Notes under the pieces: generated by a model | Database searches by the model: none | Told to the model about the DNA's origin: nothing | Seen by the model: only the letters and a program-made list of their open reading frames with translations | Source of the DNA: Metellina segmentata | Taxonomy: Eukaryota > Arthropoda > Arachnida > Araneae > Tetragnathidae | Assembly (NCBI GenBank): GCA_947359465.1 | Contig: OX375873.1 | Coordinates: forward strand, 40,458,437 to 40,522,436 | DNA: 64,000 nucleotides | Direction: 5' to 3' | Shown: piece by piece, positions 33,448 to 44,932 of the stretch | Position numbering within the stretch: position 1 is the first letter of the stretch | Layout: each line of letters begins with the position of its first letter | Program-made: the position numbers and the translations under genes

Positions 33448-33620
33448 CTGTTGTTCAGTTGCTTTTCCAGAATACGAAGACGATATCCAAGAAGAACGTG
33501 CAGTTTGAAGAAATCCGCACTTGCTATGTACGTCTTGCACTTGCCAAACTTTACACTAAACTGGCTCGACAGTACGCTGGACAGTTCGGACTATTGGACG
33601 AGATCGAACAAAAGGAATCA
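33448..33620 (-). other. probable 5' UTR exon with strong splice donor
   Basis: On the minus strand a CpG-containing, non-repetitive block ends CAACAG|GTAAGACA, a near-ideal splice donor. It has no long open frame, which suits a leader exon. The nearest downstream acceptor followed by a start codon that I can see is at 29174, so both may belong to one gene transcribed leftward. Purely positional inference. Confidence 0.4.
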
Positions 33621-34369
33621 CACCAGTCACTTCAGTGACAACTCCTTCCCCCTTCCCCTCAACACATGACGGGTGAAAAGGAACATTGTACTTGACCTTC
33701 AAAAGAGTCCCTAAATGGCACTACATCCAGGCACGTTCCAACAGGTGTGGCAGGGAGAATTCCGCTACATCCCCCCCTCCCCTCCCAATATCAAGGAACA
33801 TTATTAGATTTTTAATTTAAAAAAGTAACATTAATAACAGTACCACTAAAACAACTTTGGATTCTAATTTCATTTCCTGTCAATAGATAAATGTCCAGAT
33901 GAAGGGGGGGGGATTAAATTTAGAAAGTTGAGAGCGATAATCGATTATTCATCGTAAATATCTTAAATTGAAGCGGATATTTGTTGCAATGCAACGCTTA
34001 TAATGAACACTAGATATGCTTTAAGTGCTTAAGATAGTGTGTTGGGAGTTTAATTTAAATTTCTGTTCATTTCTCCTAAAATCGCAACTTAGTGAGTATC
34101 AGTAAGAACCGAATTCAAAATCAAACATTGCAAGGATGTACGTAAACGAAGATTACGCATTGAATGATGCTGAAGAGATTTTAGAAGTTAAAAGTTCAAT
34201 TTTAATTTATTTCTTTGAAATAAAACACTTTGAAAAATGTTTCAGGAATGAGGTTTCTCTTTGTAAATTAATGAGTATATTCCGAATATTTATCAACGAA
34301 AAGCAGTAAAAGTGTTTGAATGTAGGGAAGACATTTTGCTATAAATCTTGGAAACTAAATCCTTGTCCA
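33621..34369. other. possible promoter flank, no gene recognised
   Basis: Contains C-rich runs near 33770 and a G-run near 33905, otherwise AT-rich. It lies upstream of the candidate leader exon. Confidence 0.35.
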
Positions 34370-34690
34370 CATTGGACGTACTGCGCTATGTAGCAGTGAT
34401 TGCTTGGCCAACAGAAGATAACGTGTTCAAATCCAACTAAAGACCGCAGTGTACAAGGGGCGATGGCTCGTGCACGTTAAATCAGTCGCGACCTCAAATG
34501 TATTCACGTTGGCGTGGTGTGGAAGTTTGGTAAGTTAGGTGCTAGCTCAGGTGTCTGAAAGTGATTCAAAATTATGTGGTGTTGTCCTCGGATCTTTCCC
34601 TTGGAAGACTGGTTCCTGTCTGTCGTCAATGGTCCGTTGTGCTGCTCTAGTATGACGTTAATTAAAATATCTACTTACCTACCCATTTTG
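34370..34690 (+). mobile_element. SINE, near full length
   Basis: Starts with a tRNA-like head. GCTATGTAGCAGTGATTGC is where box A should be and GTGTTCAAATCC is box-B-like. The family body follows (CGTGCACGTTAAATC, GTGTGGAAGTTTGG, GTTGTCCTCGGATCTTTCCC) and it ends TGACGTTAATTA and a TACTTACCTACC tail. The TACC-rich tail recurs in other copies as TAGGTAGGTA on the opposite strand. Confidence 0.85.
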
Positions 34691-35639
34691 GTCAACATGT
34701 TTCTTCTAAATTATAATCTATTCATATTTTTGATATGGAACTATTTTAAAAATTTCCTTCTACGATAACATTTTGTGAGCTTGATTATCATTTAACGCAA
34801 TTTTTTATCTCTACCATTATAAAAGGAAGTGTCTGCGTGTCTGTCTGGAAGGACTGCCCGGACGAATCTATGGCACTTTTACAATAATGGGATTTTCACA
34901 CAGATAGTCCTAATTGCGATTTATCTAACGCACCAGAATTTTCAAATTCAACCTAGAACTTTTTTAAATAAATTTAATGGAAGCGTAATTTTCTTTGTTT
35001 CTTTGGAATGGCAACACTAGAAAGACATGACAGATTCTAAATTTATTTTTTCCGTTACCGTTTCATTTTGAGGAAGAATGTTTTTTCAGTGGACGATAAG
35101 AAACAAATAACGTTTAAACTTTAGTTATGTAGTTATTTTTCTAACTCCTAGATCTTGAAAGATGAGTAAAAATTTCAAATTTTTGAAAACTGCAGACAAT
35201 TTTCACATTTGATCGATACCTAAAAATAGGATTTTCTTTAAATAAATAATTCTTAAATAACTTCCATATTTTTTACAATACGAATTTGACCTTCTCTATC
35301 GAGTTCACAGATTCTATTTCCTGCTTTTTAAACTGTAGCATTTTTAATTTTGCAAACGCATATGGGTGCATAAGACAATGACGTCACGTTTGTTTTTGGT
35401 AGGTAAGTGGGACCGTAACACAAAAATCCTCACATTTTCGATAACATTTTGACATTAAAAAAAAAATTCTGTGTTTTTCTGCTTAAAATGACGTTTGAAT
35501 CATGTTTCTATCTTAATTAGAACGTGGGATATAATTATTTTAGTTGTTCGAGTTGTTTTGAAAATCTAACAGTCAGACAGTTGTTGTCATGGCAACAACA
35601 TCTGCGAAAGACGTTATTTAAGGCTATGGAGACCTTTAA
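34691..35639. other. no gene recognised
   Basis: AT-rich. TATAAAAGGAAGTGTCTGCG near 34820 with GTCTGTCTGG resembles the start of Helentron-like repeats (compare 53224) but no matching end was found. Confidence 0.4.
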
Positions 35640-35957
35640 GGCCCGGAGCACACATCCGGTTTTTCAACGTGCGGCACCACTGCGGCACCGAAGTCCAACT
35701 ATGCACACATAACCGTGAAATGACGCACGAACTCATTTGCGATAAATATTCAATCGAAGAAAACGTGTTTATTTCGCTTACTTGGTGTAAAAAAAGTATA
35801 TTTTGAAACAAAATAGACGTTACTGGAAACAACCATTTATTAATTATTACTTATATTCCATTTGTTTATGAAAACAAGGTACTTTAGAACGGAGACTTAT
35901 GTGCGGCGCCGTGGGGAACTGCGGTACAAATTGCACGCAAGTTGGACGCGCGTCGAC
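35640..35957 (+). mobile_element. MITE family A, right end lost
   Basis: GGCCCGG(A/T)GCACACATCCG start, then CCAACTATGCACACATAACC, GTAGACGTTACTGGA-like and TTGCACGCAAGT text as in the copy at 38145-38507, same strand. It lacks the final inverted end: similarity stops near 35957. The left flank TTAA contains the TAA/TTA target. Confidence 0.85.
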
Positions 35958-36764
35958 CCAGAAAATCAAGTAATTTGAAGACAATTACTACTTTTATTTA
36001 CATTTTTAAAATCTTCAATGATGAAATGAAATGGAAAAAAAAGCATTAAAGAGACTAAATAATAAAGCATAATCTATTATTTTCCATTGTTTAGAAGTTA
36101 TGAAACTTGAAGTAATATGAAAAACTAGATTTACTGCCATTAGATCATTATACCTTTTAAGTATCCTGAACAGATCTGGAATTATTATCAGATACTTCAA
36201 TTATTCAGTAGATATAGAGTTAATCTCATTCCTATATTCACGAATACAGTTAACAAGATATTAGTTTTGGAACTCATAGAATAGTCTTTTAAACCTATTG
36301 GATACCTTTAATTATTAAGCAAATCAAAATTGTAAATACTATAATTGATTTAATTGTAAATTATACAATTCATAAAATGGTACTCATAATTGATTCCACA
36401 ATAAAAAATACACTACATTTTATCTATTAACGTAATACCTTGCTATCCAATTTTTCATGGCATTTTCTCTATGGTGTATTGGACATGAATAAATAATTTT
36501 AAAAACTGCTTTAAACTCTTTCTAAACTATTAAACGGTGAATGGAAGATTGCATATAAATGAATGAACAATAATTAATTTTATCCAGTATATTTGAAGCT
36601 AGAAAGTCTATCATCCATCAATTATGTTTAGAAAAATTATATCTTACAAAACTTTATTCTTTAGACAAATTTAAGGTTCCTTTTGACAGATCATTCCGGT
36701 AGAAATAATAAAAAAATGCCTAAAATAATAATAAAGAAAGAATGTTTAAAATAAGAAACACATA
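35958..36764. other. no gene recognised
   Basis: AT-rich region downstream of the polyadenylation signal of the membrane-protein gene. No motif was seen. Confidence 0.5.
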
Positions 36765-36781
36765 CTTATATAAAAGAATCA

Positions 36782-36787
36782 TTTATT
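36782..36787 (-). terminator. polyadenylation signal of membrane-protein gene
   Basis: AATAAA on the minus strand, about 390 bases after the stop codon at 37176, at the end of an uninterrupted non-repetitive 3' UTR. Confidence 0.5.
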
Positions 36788-37175
36788 ACATTACTAAAAG
36801 TTACATAAAGGACAGCAAAAACAGATCATTTCAAAGCTCCAAAAACTTTTTTACACAGTAAAACAGCCCCATTAAAGAGCTTCTGTCAGTTTAGGTTTAA
36901 TTAATTTTTTGAATTAAAAGTTTTAAGTAATGGTTGATTTCAGACTGAACAAATAAGATTCAAATGATTTTAAACACATGAAACATGAACGGTCCACAAA
37001 AATATTCTCTCTTCATTGAATCATCGTAATAAATATAATAAATACAATCATGTGGACAAAATCGTACTCCTTTTAGCTATATTAAACTATCATCATAATA
37101 GCTGGAACAACGATGGTGAGTACTTTTTAAAAATTTTACAGCTCACTCGAACAGAACTCTGGTTTACAGCAACGG

Positions 37176-37375
37176 CTAATCGAACGCAATATAACTAATG
37201 AAGCAACATAGTATGATGACCATGATAGTAACCACGAACACACACAACCACTTCTTCCATGATGATTTGTCCTCAGCAAATCTAGAAAGAACATAGACTG
37301 TAAGGAAAGTCCAAACAACAAAAATATACATGCAGGCTTTACCAAATTTATTTTGTGATAGGTAGATATGGAATG
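37176..37375 (-). CDS. last exon of a two-pass membrane protein
   Basis: After the acceptor TCTATCTTTTCAG the minus strand reads 65 codons to a TAG: FHIYLSQNKFGKACMYIFVV, continuing WTFLTVYVLSRFAEDKSSWK, KWLCVFVVTI and ending FISYIAFD. It has two hydrophobic helices (about residues 13-32 and 42-63) separated by the polar, lysine-containing loop RFAEDKSSWKK. Codon use is clean and a long 3' UTR follows, so this looks like a genuine host exon. Earlier exons must lie at higher coordinates or beyond the window; none was recognised. I cannot assign a family. Confidence 0.6.
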
Positions 37376-38144
37376 CTGAAAAGATAGACTTGTGGAAACA
37401 TAAAACGAAAAATGTTTCTTTCTAAAACATTCTTAAACGAAGCTTTAATTATTCTTATTATTTCTTATATTTTTTTATTTTATTTTGTCTGCTAGATATG
37501 AAAAGAATCGCCATTAAATTTATTATTTGAGAGTACCTCTAACTGAAACAAAATGCACTAATGTGTGCGACGAGGCTATATTAGAAAAAATATTATTTCC
37601 TATGATAGAAAGTTTTTATTCTTCCTAACCACATTGGAAAAATTTAGTCCTTTTGGATGTCATTATGTTTATGGAATCGCTAACCTTGACCGCTATCATT
37701 CCTCTTGTAGACTTAGCTGATCGTTAGTGAGTACTAGAGTTGTTAAAGTTTAGAATTGTATGTACATAGTAGAAATAGGTCTTGTCCTTTGATATATTTT
37801 TTTCCAAATTCTAAAACCACGACCACTCATCCTCTTGAAGCATTCAAGCTTATTTTTAAAGAAGTAGAAATAAAAAAATTAGAGGGGAGGAAAGAGCAAC
37901 TTTTTATATCCAAACACCTAAACTAATTCTTAATTTGTTAGAAGGTTAATATAAATAACAAAATATAAAGTATAGTTAACCAGAGTAAATATCAATTGTG
38001 TAAAAGAATTTAAAACAATTATTTATTATAACATTTTTACTATTACAATTTGGGGATACGAGTAAATGTATCCTTCACAAAGAAAGGATTAAGTACGGGA
38101 ATTCAAGCGTGCGTTGGATTTAACGTGGAAACAATGCACAATTA
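37376..38144. other. probable intron, nothing recognised
   Basis: AT-rich sequence upstream of the membrane-protein exon; no repeat or exon was identified. Confidence 0.45.
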
Positions 38145-38507
38145 GGCCCGGTGCACACATCCGATTTTTCAAATTGCGGCACCGAAGCACAACTATGCAC
38201 ACATAACCGTGAAATGACGCAAGTCCTCATTTCGCACCACTTGCGATAAATATTCTATCGAAGAAAAATGTGTTTAGTTCGCTTACTAGGTGTAAGAAAA
38301 GTATATTTTTGAAATAAAGTAGACGTTACTGGATACAACCATTTATTAATTATCATTCGTATTCCATTTATTTATGAAAACAAGGTACTTCAGACCCGAG
38401 AAGCGTGTATGGCGAGCTGCGTTGCCGTGGGGAACTGCGATACAAATTGCACGCAAGTCGGACGTGCGTAGCCGCACGTTGAAAAACCGGATGTGTGCAC
38501 CGCGTGT
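38145..38507. mobile_element. MITE family A, complete, TTA target site
   Basis: Left end GGCCCGGTGCACACATCCG and right end CGGATGTGTGCACCG... are inverted, and a second inverted piece (TTTTTCAA..TGCGGC) follows inside. TTA flanks both sides (38142-38144, 38508-38510), as in PIF/Harbinger. The length is 363 bases with no coding frame. A second copy lies about 2.5 kb away on the same strand. Confidence 0.88.
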
Positions 38508-38860
38508 TTAAGGCATTAAAAAGGAAGAAAAAGTACGAGAATAATAATTGGTCTTTAAATCTTGTAAAACGGATTTAAAGCATAATAATTTCTATTAATG
38601 TGTGTGGAAGAGTCTGATATATATATATATATTCCCTGCGCCCTTTCCTGTTTTGGTCATTACTAGTCATAATTTTAAAAACCTCTTTATTTACCATATA
38701 TTAATTTAATTTTTGACTACCATATAATATTTTCTTCTATCTTCATCTATATTTATTCTCAAAGGTATTCATTGCTCTAAAAATATTACAATCAAGAATC
38801 TTTTCACTTGGCAAACGATTTCACTATTTGGACTTTATTTGATGACATTTTTATTCTGCA
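38508..38860. other. no gene recognised
   Basis: AT-rich; includes a short (TA)n run near 38618-38631. Confidence 0.5.
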
Positions 38861-39056
38861 GTATCTCGGTGGATCTAGCAACTGACTCATCAAATAGAGT
38901 ACCCTTAGATACTGGTGCATTGTTTATTAATCCACTGCCGATTATATCAGTTATATATCCCTTGAACATGATGTCTAAACATGTAATTCAGATGGTAGAG
39001 GTCGAGCAGTCTGAGAACTACTCAATCTCACTTCATTACGATGATGATCAGACAAT
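38861..39056 (+). CDS. possible exon of unknown gene
   Basis: A block between an acceptor-like TTTATTCTGCAG and a donor-like GTGAGTAC stays open in one plus-strand frame for all its length: SVDLATDSSNRVPLDTG, INPLPIISVIYPLNMMSKHV, EVEQSENYSISLHYDDDQTM. It has a hydrophobic middle and an acidic end. Both splice-like borders and the balanced composition suggest a real exon, but I recognise no family and see no neighbouring exons. Confidence 0.3.
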
Positions 39057-39119
39057 GTGAGTACTGAAATATATTTTGACCTACTTGCTTGTAAAACATG
39101 TTGGGAGGTTGATTTTTTT

Positions 39120-39309
39120 TTCAGATTAAAGTTATACCTGATACAAGTTGCCTCGAAGGTGTAAAATGTAGATTCTGAGAAAAAATTCTACGATCAAAAT
39201 AGGACTTTATTTTATCGAGTAAAAAATATGGGATCCCAACTCCATTCATAATTCTATCGTAACAGCACTCTTTTAGAATTAATTTTATAGTAATATTACT
39301 TACCCACAC
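39120..39309 (-). pseudogene. non-LTR reverse transcriptase fragment
   Basis: The minus frame GIPYFLLDKIKSYFDRRIFS then SRQLVSGI resembles the segment (GiP..ll.li.sYl..R.f.......r..sGVPQGS) in the RT palm region of R1/Jockey-type elements. Only about 60 codons remain. Confidence 0.5.
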
Positions 39310-39399
39310 AATATAGTATTACACCGACGTAACGCGATAGGTGGTTACAACTAAAACTTGCATGTCGGGGTACCACTTTGCATATAAATAAATATAAAT

Positions 39400-39676
39400 T
39401 TTGTTCAATTGGGACCAAGGACTGCAATGCAAGAAATACCGCAGGAGACCATCCGGGAGCTTTATCGGTCTATGCCACGCCGTGTGGCAGCATGCATCCA
39501 GGCTAGAGGCGGGTCAACACCTTATTGAGCTCGTTACTGTAACTCTGAAATAAATCATTCAATTGTTCTAAAAATTAAATCATTTTCTATTCTGTACATA
39601 ATTTTCCTATCCACCAATTTTTGTCTCTATCGGACAACTCCTTCTTGGTGCGTCGATTTTTTTGTTATAGAGTGTA
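39400..39676 (+). mobile_element. Tc1-like element, 3' fragment
   Basis: Encodes the C-terminal end of a Tc1 transposase (QEIPQETIRELYRSMPRRVA, CIQARGGSTPY), then about 110 bases of tail ending with GGTGCGTCGATTTTTTTGTT and TATAGAGTGTA, a typical mariner-like end. The 5' part is missing. Confidence 0.75.
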
Positions 39677-39699
39677 TTTTGCAAATTTAAACACGATTG

Positions 39700-39888
39700 C
39701 TTACAAAGATTTGCTAACAATATTTATTTGGTATAGTAAATCATACAAAATCACAAGAATAAGCAAAACTTCATATTGATCCATGTGTTGGGCGAGAGAC
39801 CTGGCTTCTGAAGCAGCAACTCGAACGGGGTCGGTACTTTCCTCGTATTGTTCTTGTATTGCATCTCTCACTTCAGTATATTGATACT
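39700..39888 (-). pseudogene. hAT transposase remnant (ZMYM1-like)
   Basis: The minus frame reads TEVRDAIQEQYEES, then ASEARSLAQHMDQYEVLLIL and YDLLYQINIVSKSL. This fits the conserved block ..A.sL...i..fEFl..L.iW..IL..IN.VSK.LQ of ZMYM1/TTF-type hAT transposases, the block just before the piece found at 27990-28620. It is squeezed between the Tc1 tail and the Jockey-like element. Confidence 0.65.
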
Positions 39889-41607
39889 TAAATCAGATCA
39901 AAAGATCAAGCTGCCTAATTATGATTGTTATAGAACACCCAGAGCAATTGGCGGAAGAGGTGGCACTTGTATTTTGATTAAAAGGGCTATCCAACACAAT
40001 AACAACACATATACTTCATGAAATTAAAACAACAGCAATTACAATTCAGTTGCACTATCTATCCTCGTAACTCTCATATCCACTTACATACCAAACCATA
40101 CGACTCCTCTATTTACTGTAGATATTGAATCGCTCTTGTCAATAAACAGATGTATAATTATCTGTGGTAACATAAGCATAGTAGCAGGAACTACAGCAGT
40201 ACCAACTCTCGTGGTAAACAACTCCTATATTTAGCTGATAAAGCAGGACTTAAAATCGTCGCCCTTGACTTACCCACAAGGTACGGAAATACGAGTGCAA
40301 CTGATTTTAGATTTATAGATTTGACACTCATTAGGTATTTCCCCATCCCTTTTAAAATTGACTCTATATCTGAATTCTCTAGTGACCATAGCCAGTAATA
40401 ATTCATTTTGACGTAGGTACTACCATAGCCCATAGCAAAACAGCCGTCAACCCTGAGAAACATTTTCTTAACCCCTTAAGATAAAACCCTACACCCTTCC
40501 TGTTATTACAACTGAAGAGGAGGTTAACTCCTTCACGCAAACCTTAACTGACTCTATTAACCAGACTTACCTTGAAACTAATGAAGAAGACCAACTGAAA
40601 CAAGGCAAGGAAAACTTGGTAACGAACCAAATCTAGAGCTGGCAAAACTTTAATGAATCAAGCCAAGCAAAGATTCAAGGACTCAATTCATGAATTCAAA
40701 CAGCAAAACTGGAGTAATTACCTGAACTCGCCTTCAGCGGAAGAAGGCTCACTCTGGCGAGCTACTAAAAAGACAAAATCCATTCATACCAGAATGCCGC
40801 CCCTTAAAGTGACTGCAAGTATTGCATACACGGACATTGAGAAAGCTGAAACATTGCCAAACAGCCGAAAGCTTCAGTTCCAAGAAAATGACATCAACAA
40901 TCCAATTACCTCTAATCTTGTAAACACATCTCCCTTGAACTTTTATAACCTCGAACACAATGACTCTATAGAACCAGCCAAACCATCTGCGATCCGTGAC
41001 TATATATGAGGATTATAACTCTAAAAGAGCCCTGGAATCTATAGAATCTCCAACAGAATCATGAAGAAACTACCCCTGAAAGTTATTTTCCTGATTACCC
41101 ATCTAATCAATGCATCATTGTTCCTCAGACTTTTTCCCCAACCATGGAAGACAGGCCGTTGTTGTCCCTTTTCTAAAGCTAAACAAAAACCCTGCTACTC
41201 CGGATAGCTATAGGTTCATCAGCCTCTTGACTGTACTCCGTAAAACAACTGAGTACATACAATAAAAAACAGACTTGAGACCGTCTGTGAGCAAGCAAAT
41301 GATACTATCCCACAGCAGATTGGCTTTACGAAACGTCAACTACCATTAACTCCTACGAGTCACAGAGCATATCTCTGAGGTTTTTGAAAATAAACAGAGT
41401 ACTGGTGCAGTATTCCTCAATATAGCCAAGGCATTTCACAGAGTCTGGTAAACTGCCAAATATACAAACTCATCTCATATGGCTCTCTTGCCCCACTCAT
41501 CCAACTGATTCATTCCTTCCTTACACATAAGCATTTTGTCGTTCACGTATAACAAACTCTTTCCGCCCAACATGACATTCAGGCATGTACACCTCAGGGA
41601 TCCATAT

Positions 41608-42506
41608 TGTGAGGATTCATTGATGGAGTCCATCAATGAATCCTCCTAATGCGAAATTTAAACCCTCCGATGGAGTTCACCGAAAACCACAGGTGCGAAC
41701 CACTGCGGACAGTGGAAAATCTCCGATCGTCGCCAGTCCGTCTGGAATTATGACATTAAAAAACAATGGAAATTCGATCTGCTATGTCCTTATGATGAAC
41801 TATCATCAGCTTGGGTAGAAACAGTCGAGAGCGAGTAGACGACCCGACGCCAGATATGAGGCCAATGACAGACGCAATTTACTGACATCGGAGCCAACCA
41901 GGACCAATGGCGGACCAGTTCCGCGCCGGAGGGCGTTAAATCCGAGCCGATTAATCAGAAGGAAAGGAAATAAGTTTTTGACCTGATCTCGTCCCGAGGT
42001 GCGCATTAACTCAGAGACCTGTGAACGGTCGACAAATTCTTCTCTTTAGAGAGTTTTATTTTTGAAGTTCGGCGTGACTTCGCCCTGAATGGACGTCTTA
42101 CTCAGAAGCCGAGAGAGGCTGAACACTATAAGTTCGTGAGACTTCTTACTTAGAAGAAACGTCCTAGAGTTCCTGGTGTAGACCGTCCCCAGACGTTTAT
42201 AGTGAGATCCTGTGCTGATCTCGTGTGAATCGTCACCCGACGAAATGATCTCCGTCCGAGATAAAGCTGTGAGCGTAGTGCCGGAACCGTTCTTCGGTGT
42301 AGATACTTTTCTTCTGTTAGAATTGCATCCATTAGAGTTGAGAACACCTGTCGCATCAAATTAATAGACGCCTACCTGCGGTCCATAGCCTTGTATATAA
42401 TTTACAGTTAGTTAAGGATTTGTAAATAAATATTGTTATGTCATTTAAGCTATACTGTTCTCTATAGATTCCTTATCTACTTACGCTACACTGAGAAATA
42501 ATTACA
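41608..42506. mobile_element. solo LTR with 4-bp target duplication
   Basis: Starts TGTGAGG, ends TTACA, and is flanked by ATAT on both sides (41604-41607 and 42507-42510). It sits inside the RT of the Jockey-like element; removing it rejoins PQGSIL to GPKLFNICV. No coding sequence, and AATAAA-like words near its end. A 35-base hairpin begins at its fourth base. Family (gypsy or BEL) unknown. Confidence 0.88.
41611..41645. repeat. near-perfect 17-bp-arm hairpin in LTR start
   Basis: GAGGATTCATTGATGGA, one G, then its exact complement. Confidence 0.95.
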
Positions 42507-43278
42507 ATATAAGGTCCCAAACTTTTTAATATCTGCGTGAACGATGTACCCAAACACAACTCCACACTACTCTATTTATTTGCAAGCTAGACAAGATAAT
42601 TACAAACTTATTTGTAACGCAATCAAAGACCACCTCCAATCACTTGAGTCTTGGCTTACGAGCTGGAAGTTTCAATTAAATGTTGATAAATGTCAAGCTC
42701 TGGTGTTTACCAAGAAAATTAATCTCACTCCACCGCTCCAATTTTTTGGCCCTAACATACCCTGGTCTCATGACTGTAAATACCTTGGTGTCACGTTGGA
42801 CTCCAGATTAACTTGGTAAAAACACATCACCTCTATTAAAAACAAAGTTCCTAGGTACCTGTAGAATTTTATATCCCTTAATGCATAGGAACTCTGAACT
42901 AAGTATTCGAAATAAAGTTCTCATGTACAAAACCATGTTGAGACCAATAGTCCCCTACGCTAGTCTTGTCTGGAGATACGCAACTAAATCACACATTCAA
43001 AAGTTAGAATCTCTTCAAAATATCACCCTCAGAATAGCAACAAATAGCCAATGGTATTACCGAAATATCAAAATCAGAGACGAATTAAATATATGCGTTA
43101 TTAAGGGTTTTATAAAAAAATTAAGCACCGAATTTTATACCACTCTTCACCTCCGAAACAATGAAGCCATTGACCAAATCCCCAGATATGACTACCGTAG
43201 GCCAGAATTCAATCAGCGACCCAGATTCACTATGATCTAATGTCAAATTTATATCTCAAATTTGTTTTATCCTATAAT

Positions 43279-43545
43279 ACTTGTAACAATGGTTACAATG
43301 GAGATTTTCAGATTAAGGATCGTATAGTGGGAGTTTAAACATATTCACTAAGGAAGAATGATTAGAGCTTATTGTGCGTTGGTTTTCCGTGATTGTAAGA
43401 AAGACAGAGTTCTGGTGACAAATGAATCCCTGTTTATTCACTCGAGAGTAAATATACATAGGTTGTACTGGTAATAATGATAGTTGTCAGTACAACGTTA
43501 TTCGAGGGCTGGTGGTGTTCCAGGGGGAGTTGGAATGGATACTTA
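43279..43545 (+). repeat. 267-bp direct repeat, left of gypsy element
   Basis: Starts TTGTAACAATGGTTACAATG and is almost identical to 50645-50910 until GG(A/G)(A/G)TTGGAATG, after which the two differ. The pair lies either side of the gypsy element. It begins right after the end of the Jockey-like element. It could be an LTR part or another retroelement's leader. Confidence 0.9.
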
Positions 43546-44110
43546 TAATGCTCTAGTCTTTTTAACAAGCCACAGAAATAGTCCAAAAATAGAATCGTTA
43601 CTTCCGTGGGAGGTGACAAGTCTCACTAGAGATATGAAATTGTCAAAAATTTAAGGAGGGGAGAGTGTAATTCAAAGCATTTAAATACCTGAGTTGTTGG
43701 GCTACTCCAGACGGAACCAAGGGAAGACTGGTGAATCGAAAACTCTCGTTTTCGCGCTTGAGCATTTCTCTCGCCAAGCAGTGCTTGGAGCGAAAAGATT
43801 GGCGACAGCGCTCGTGCTATGGTTGGGTGGAATGTCGTTATACGCCAAGCACTGTGCGATTCCACTCCAATTCTGTCGGCCCCAACGGACATGGTAACTT
43901 CACACATCTGGTTTTCTCATTAGGGGAAAGTTTCGTTAAGCGATTTTGCAGATGTGAGAACGGAAGCGTCTTTCAAAAGGCCAAATCGTTTCTCTCGTAT
44001 GGTGTTAAACTGGGAAATTGGGTTCTGTTCTTCGGGATTGGTACTCAATTTTGGAAAGGACGGATGTCGTATGACATCTTCTTCCCTCCTCTTAACTTTT
44101 GAGGAGTTTC
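43546..44110 (+). other. LTR-like region with possible polypurine tract
   Basis: AAGGAGGGGAGAG directly followed by TGTAATTC near 43652-43672 looks like a polypurine tract before an LTR start on the plus strand. The following 400 bases are G+C-richer than the surroundings and non-coding on inspection. No matching second LTR was found. Confidence 0.35.
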
Positions 44111-44788
44111 ACTAACTTGCTGGGACTTGAGCACTTCCGCCTGGAACACCACCCATGTCAGAGGATAATTGACATCACTAAAATCAACATAATTGTTAGA
44201 TAAAAGTACAACAAATTTATACACATTGTAGTCACATGATTTGAATAATAGCAAGAATTTAACAGTATATAACAACTAAATTGCAATAAACCCCCCATAC
44301 AGACAAAATATACATAAACAATATAAAATTAAAGAGTCATATAGGATGACTTGTTGTGCCTGTTATTTTATTGCACTTATGCCGAAAGGAATCCCAATTG
44401 AAGCATATTGCACTATGTGAGAGAATATGTTAGAGGGGTTGACCTTAATTTACATTACACTTACCATGGAGCATCCCTACAGTGGCCAGCCACAGAAATG
44501 CCTCATGGTTTAGTGTATGGGATGAATGAAGCTGAGGAGGACCTTGAGGTATGTTGGCCAAACATCCCCAAGGACCCTAACTCCATTGTGTATAGGAGGC
44601 GAAATCGGTAGGCTGACCTACTTGTGGTCTAACCCTATTGTTGAGTTGGTCTTCCTTCTGAAAGATATACAAGATAGTTATTGATTGTTATCATGAATAA
44701 TTTTCCCTGTTGCGTAACGACATACTCACCACTGGATCGCTGGAGTGGCCCATTGTGGTCAGATTAATACACTCATAATATTGACACA
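44111..44788. other. unassigned, small open frame at 44408-44611
   Basis: A 67-codon plus frame (LQWPATEMPHGLVYG, EEDLEVCWPNIPKDPNSIVY) has varied composition, but I recognise no family. Otherwise AT-rich. It lies downstream of the gypsy integrase on the element's 3' side. Confidence 0.35.
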
Positions 44789-44808
44789 GGGAGGGAGGGG
44801 AGGGGGGG
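44789..44808 (+). other. G-run tract with quadruplex-forming potential
   Basis: GGGAGGGAGGGGAGGGGGGG has four G-runs separated by single As. It lies about 125 bases past the stop of the gypsy integrase frame; on that element's sense strand it is a C-rich tract. Confidence 0.85.
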
Positions 44809-44932
44809 CTTATACACAAACAGGTCTAAATACTCTACGTTTGACAAGATACAATGATTTGAACGATATGTTAATTGATACAGGCAATACAGAAATAAAA
44901 TGGATAAAATAATAAAGATATGATACTGTGTT

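Larger units (their letters stand above)
39889..43278 (+). pseudogene. Jockey-like non-LTR retrotransposon, interrupted
   Basis: Endonuclease pieces: YDCYRTPRAIGGRGGTCILI near 39918, a CGDIN-like block near 40165 and a SSDHS end near 40380. RT pieces near 41170-41600 include YRPISLL-like, NRLETVCEQAND, QQIGFTK, AFHRVW and PQGSIL. An 899-base solo LTR then interrupts, and RT resumes at LFNICVNDVP. ADD is lost from the following LFA block, and text continues LESWLTSWKFQLNVDKCQAL and KYLGVTLDSRLTW to MLRPIVPYASLVW and a stop near 43240. Many shifts and stops; dead copy. Confidence 0.85.

Noticed and set aside
34400..34455. Possible functional tRNA gene
   Set aside because: A and B boxes are present but the remainder cannot fold as a tRNA, and the sequence continues into the SINE body.
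40191..40463. 90-codon minus-strand open frame
   Set aside because: Antisense to the Jockey-like endonuclease remnant.
44789..44808. Polypurine tract of the gypsy element
   Set aside because: The purines are on the strand opposite to the element's sense strand, so it cannot be its polypurine tract.
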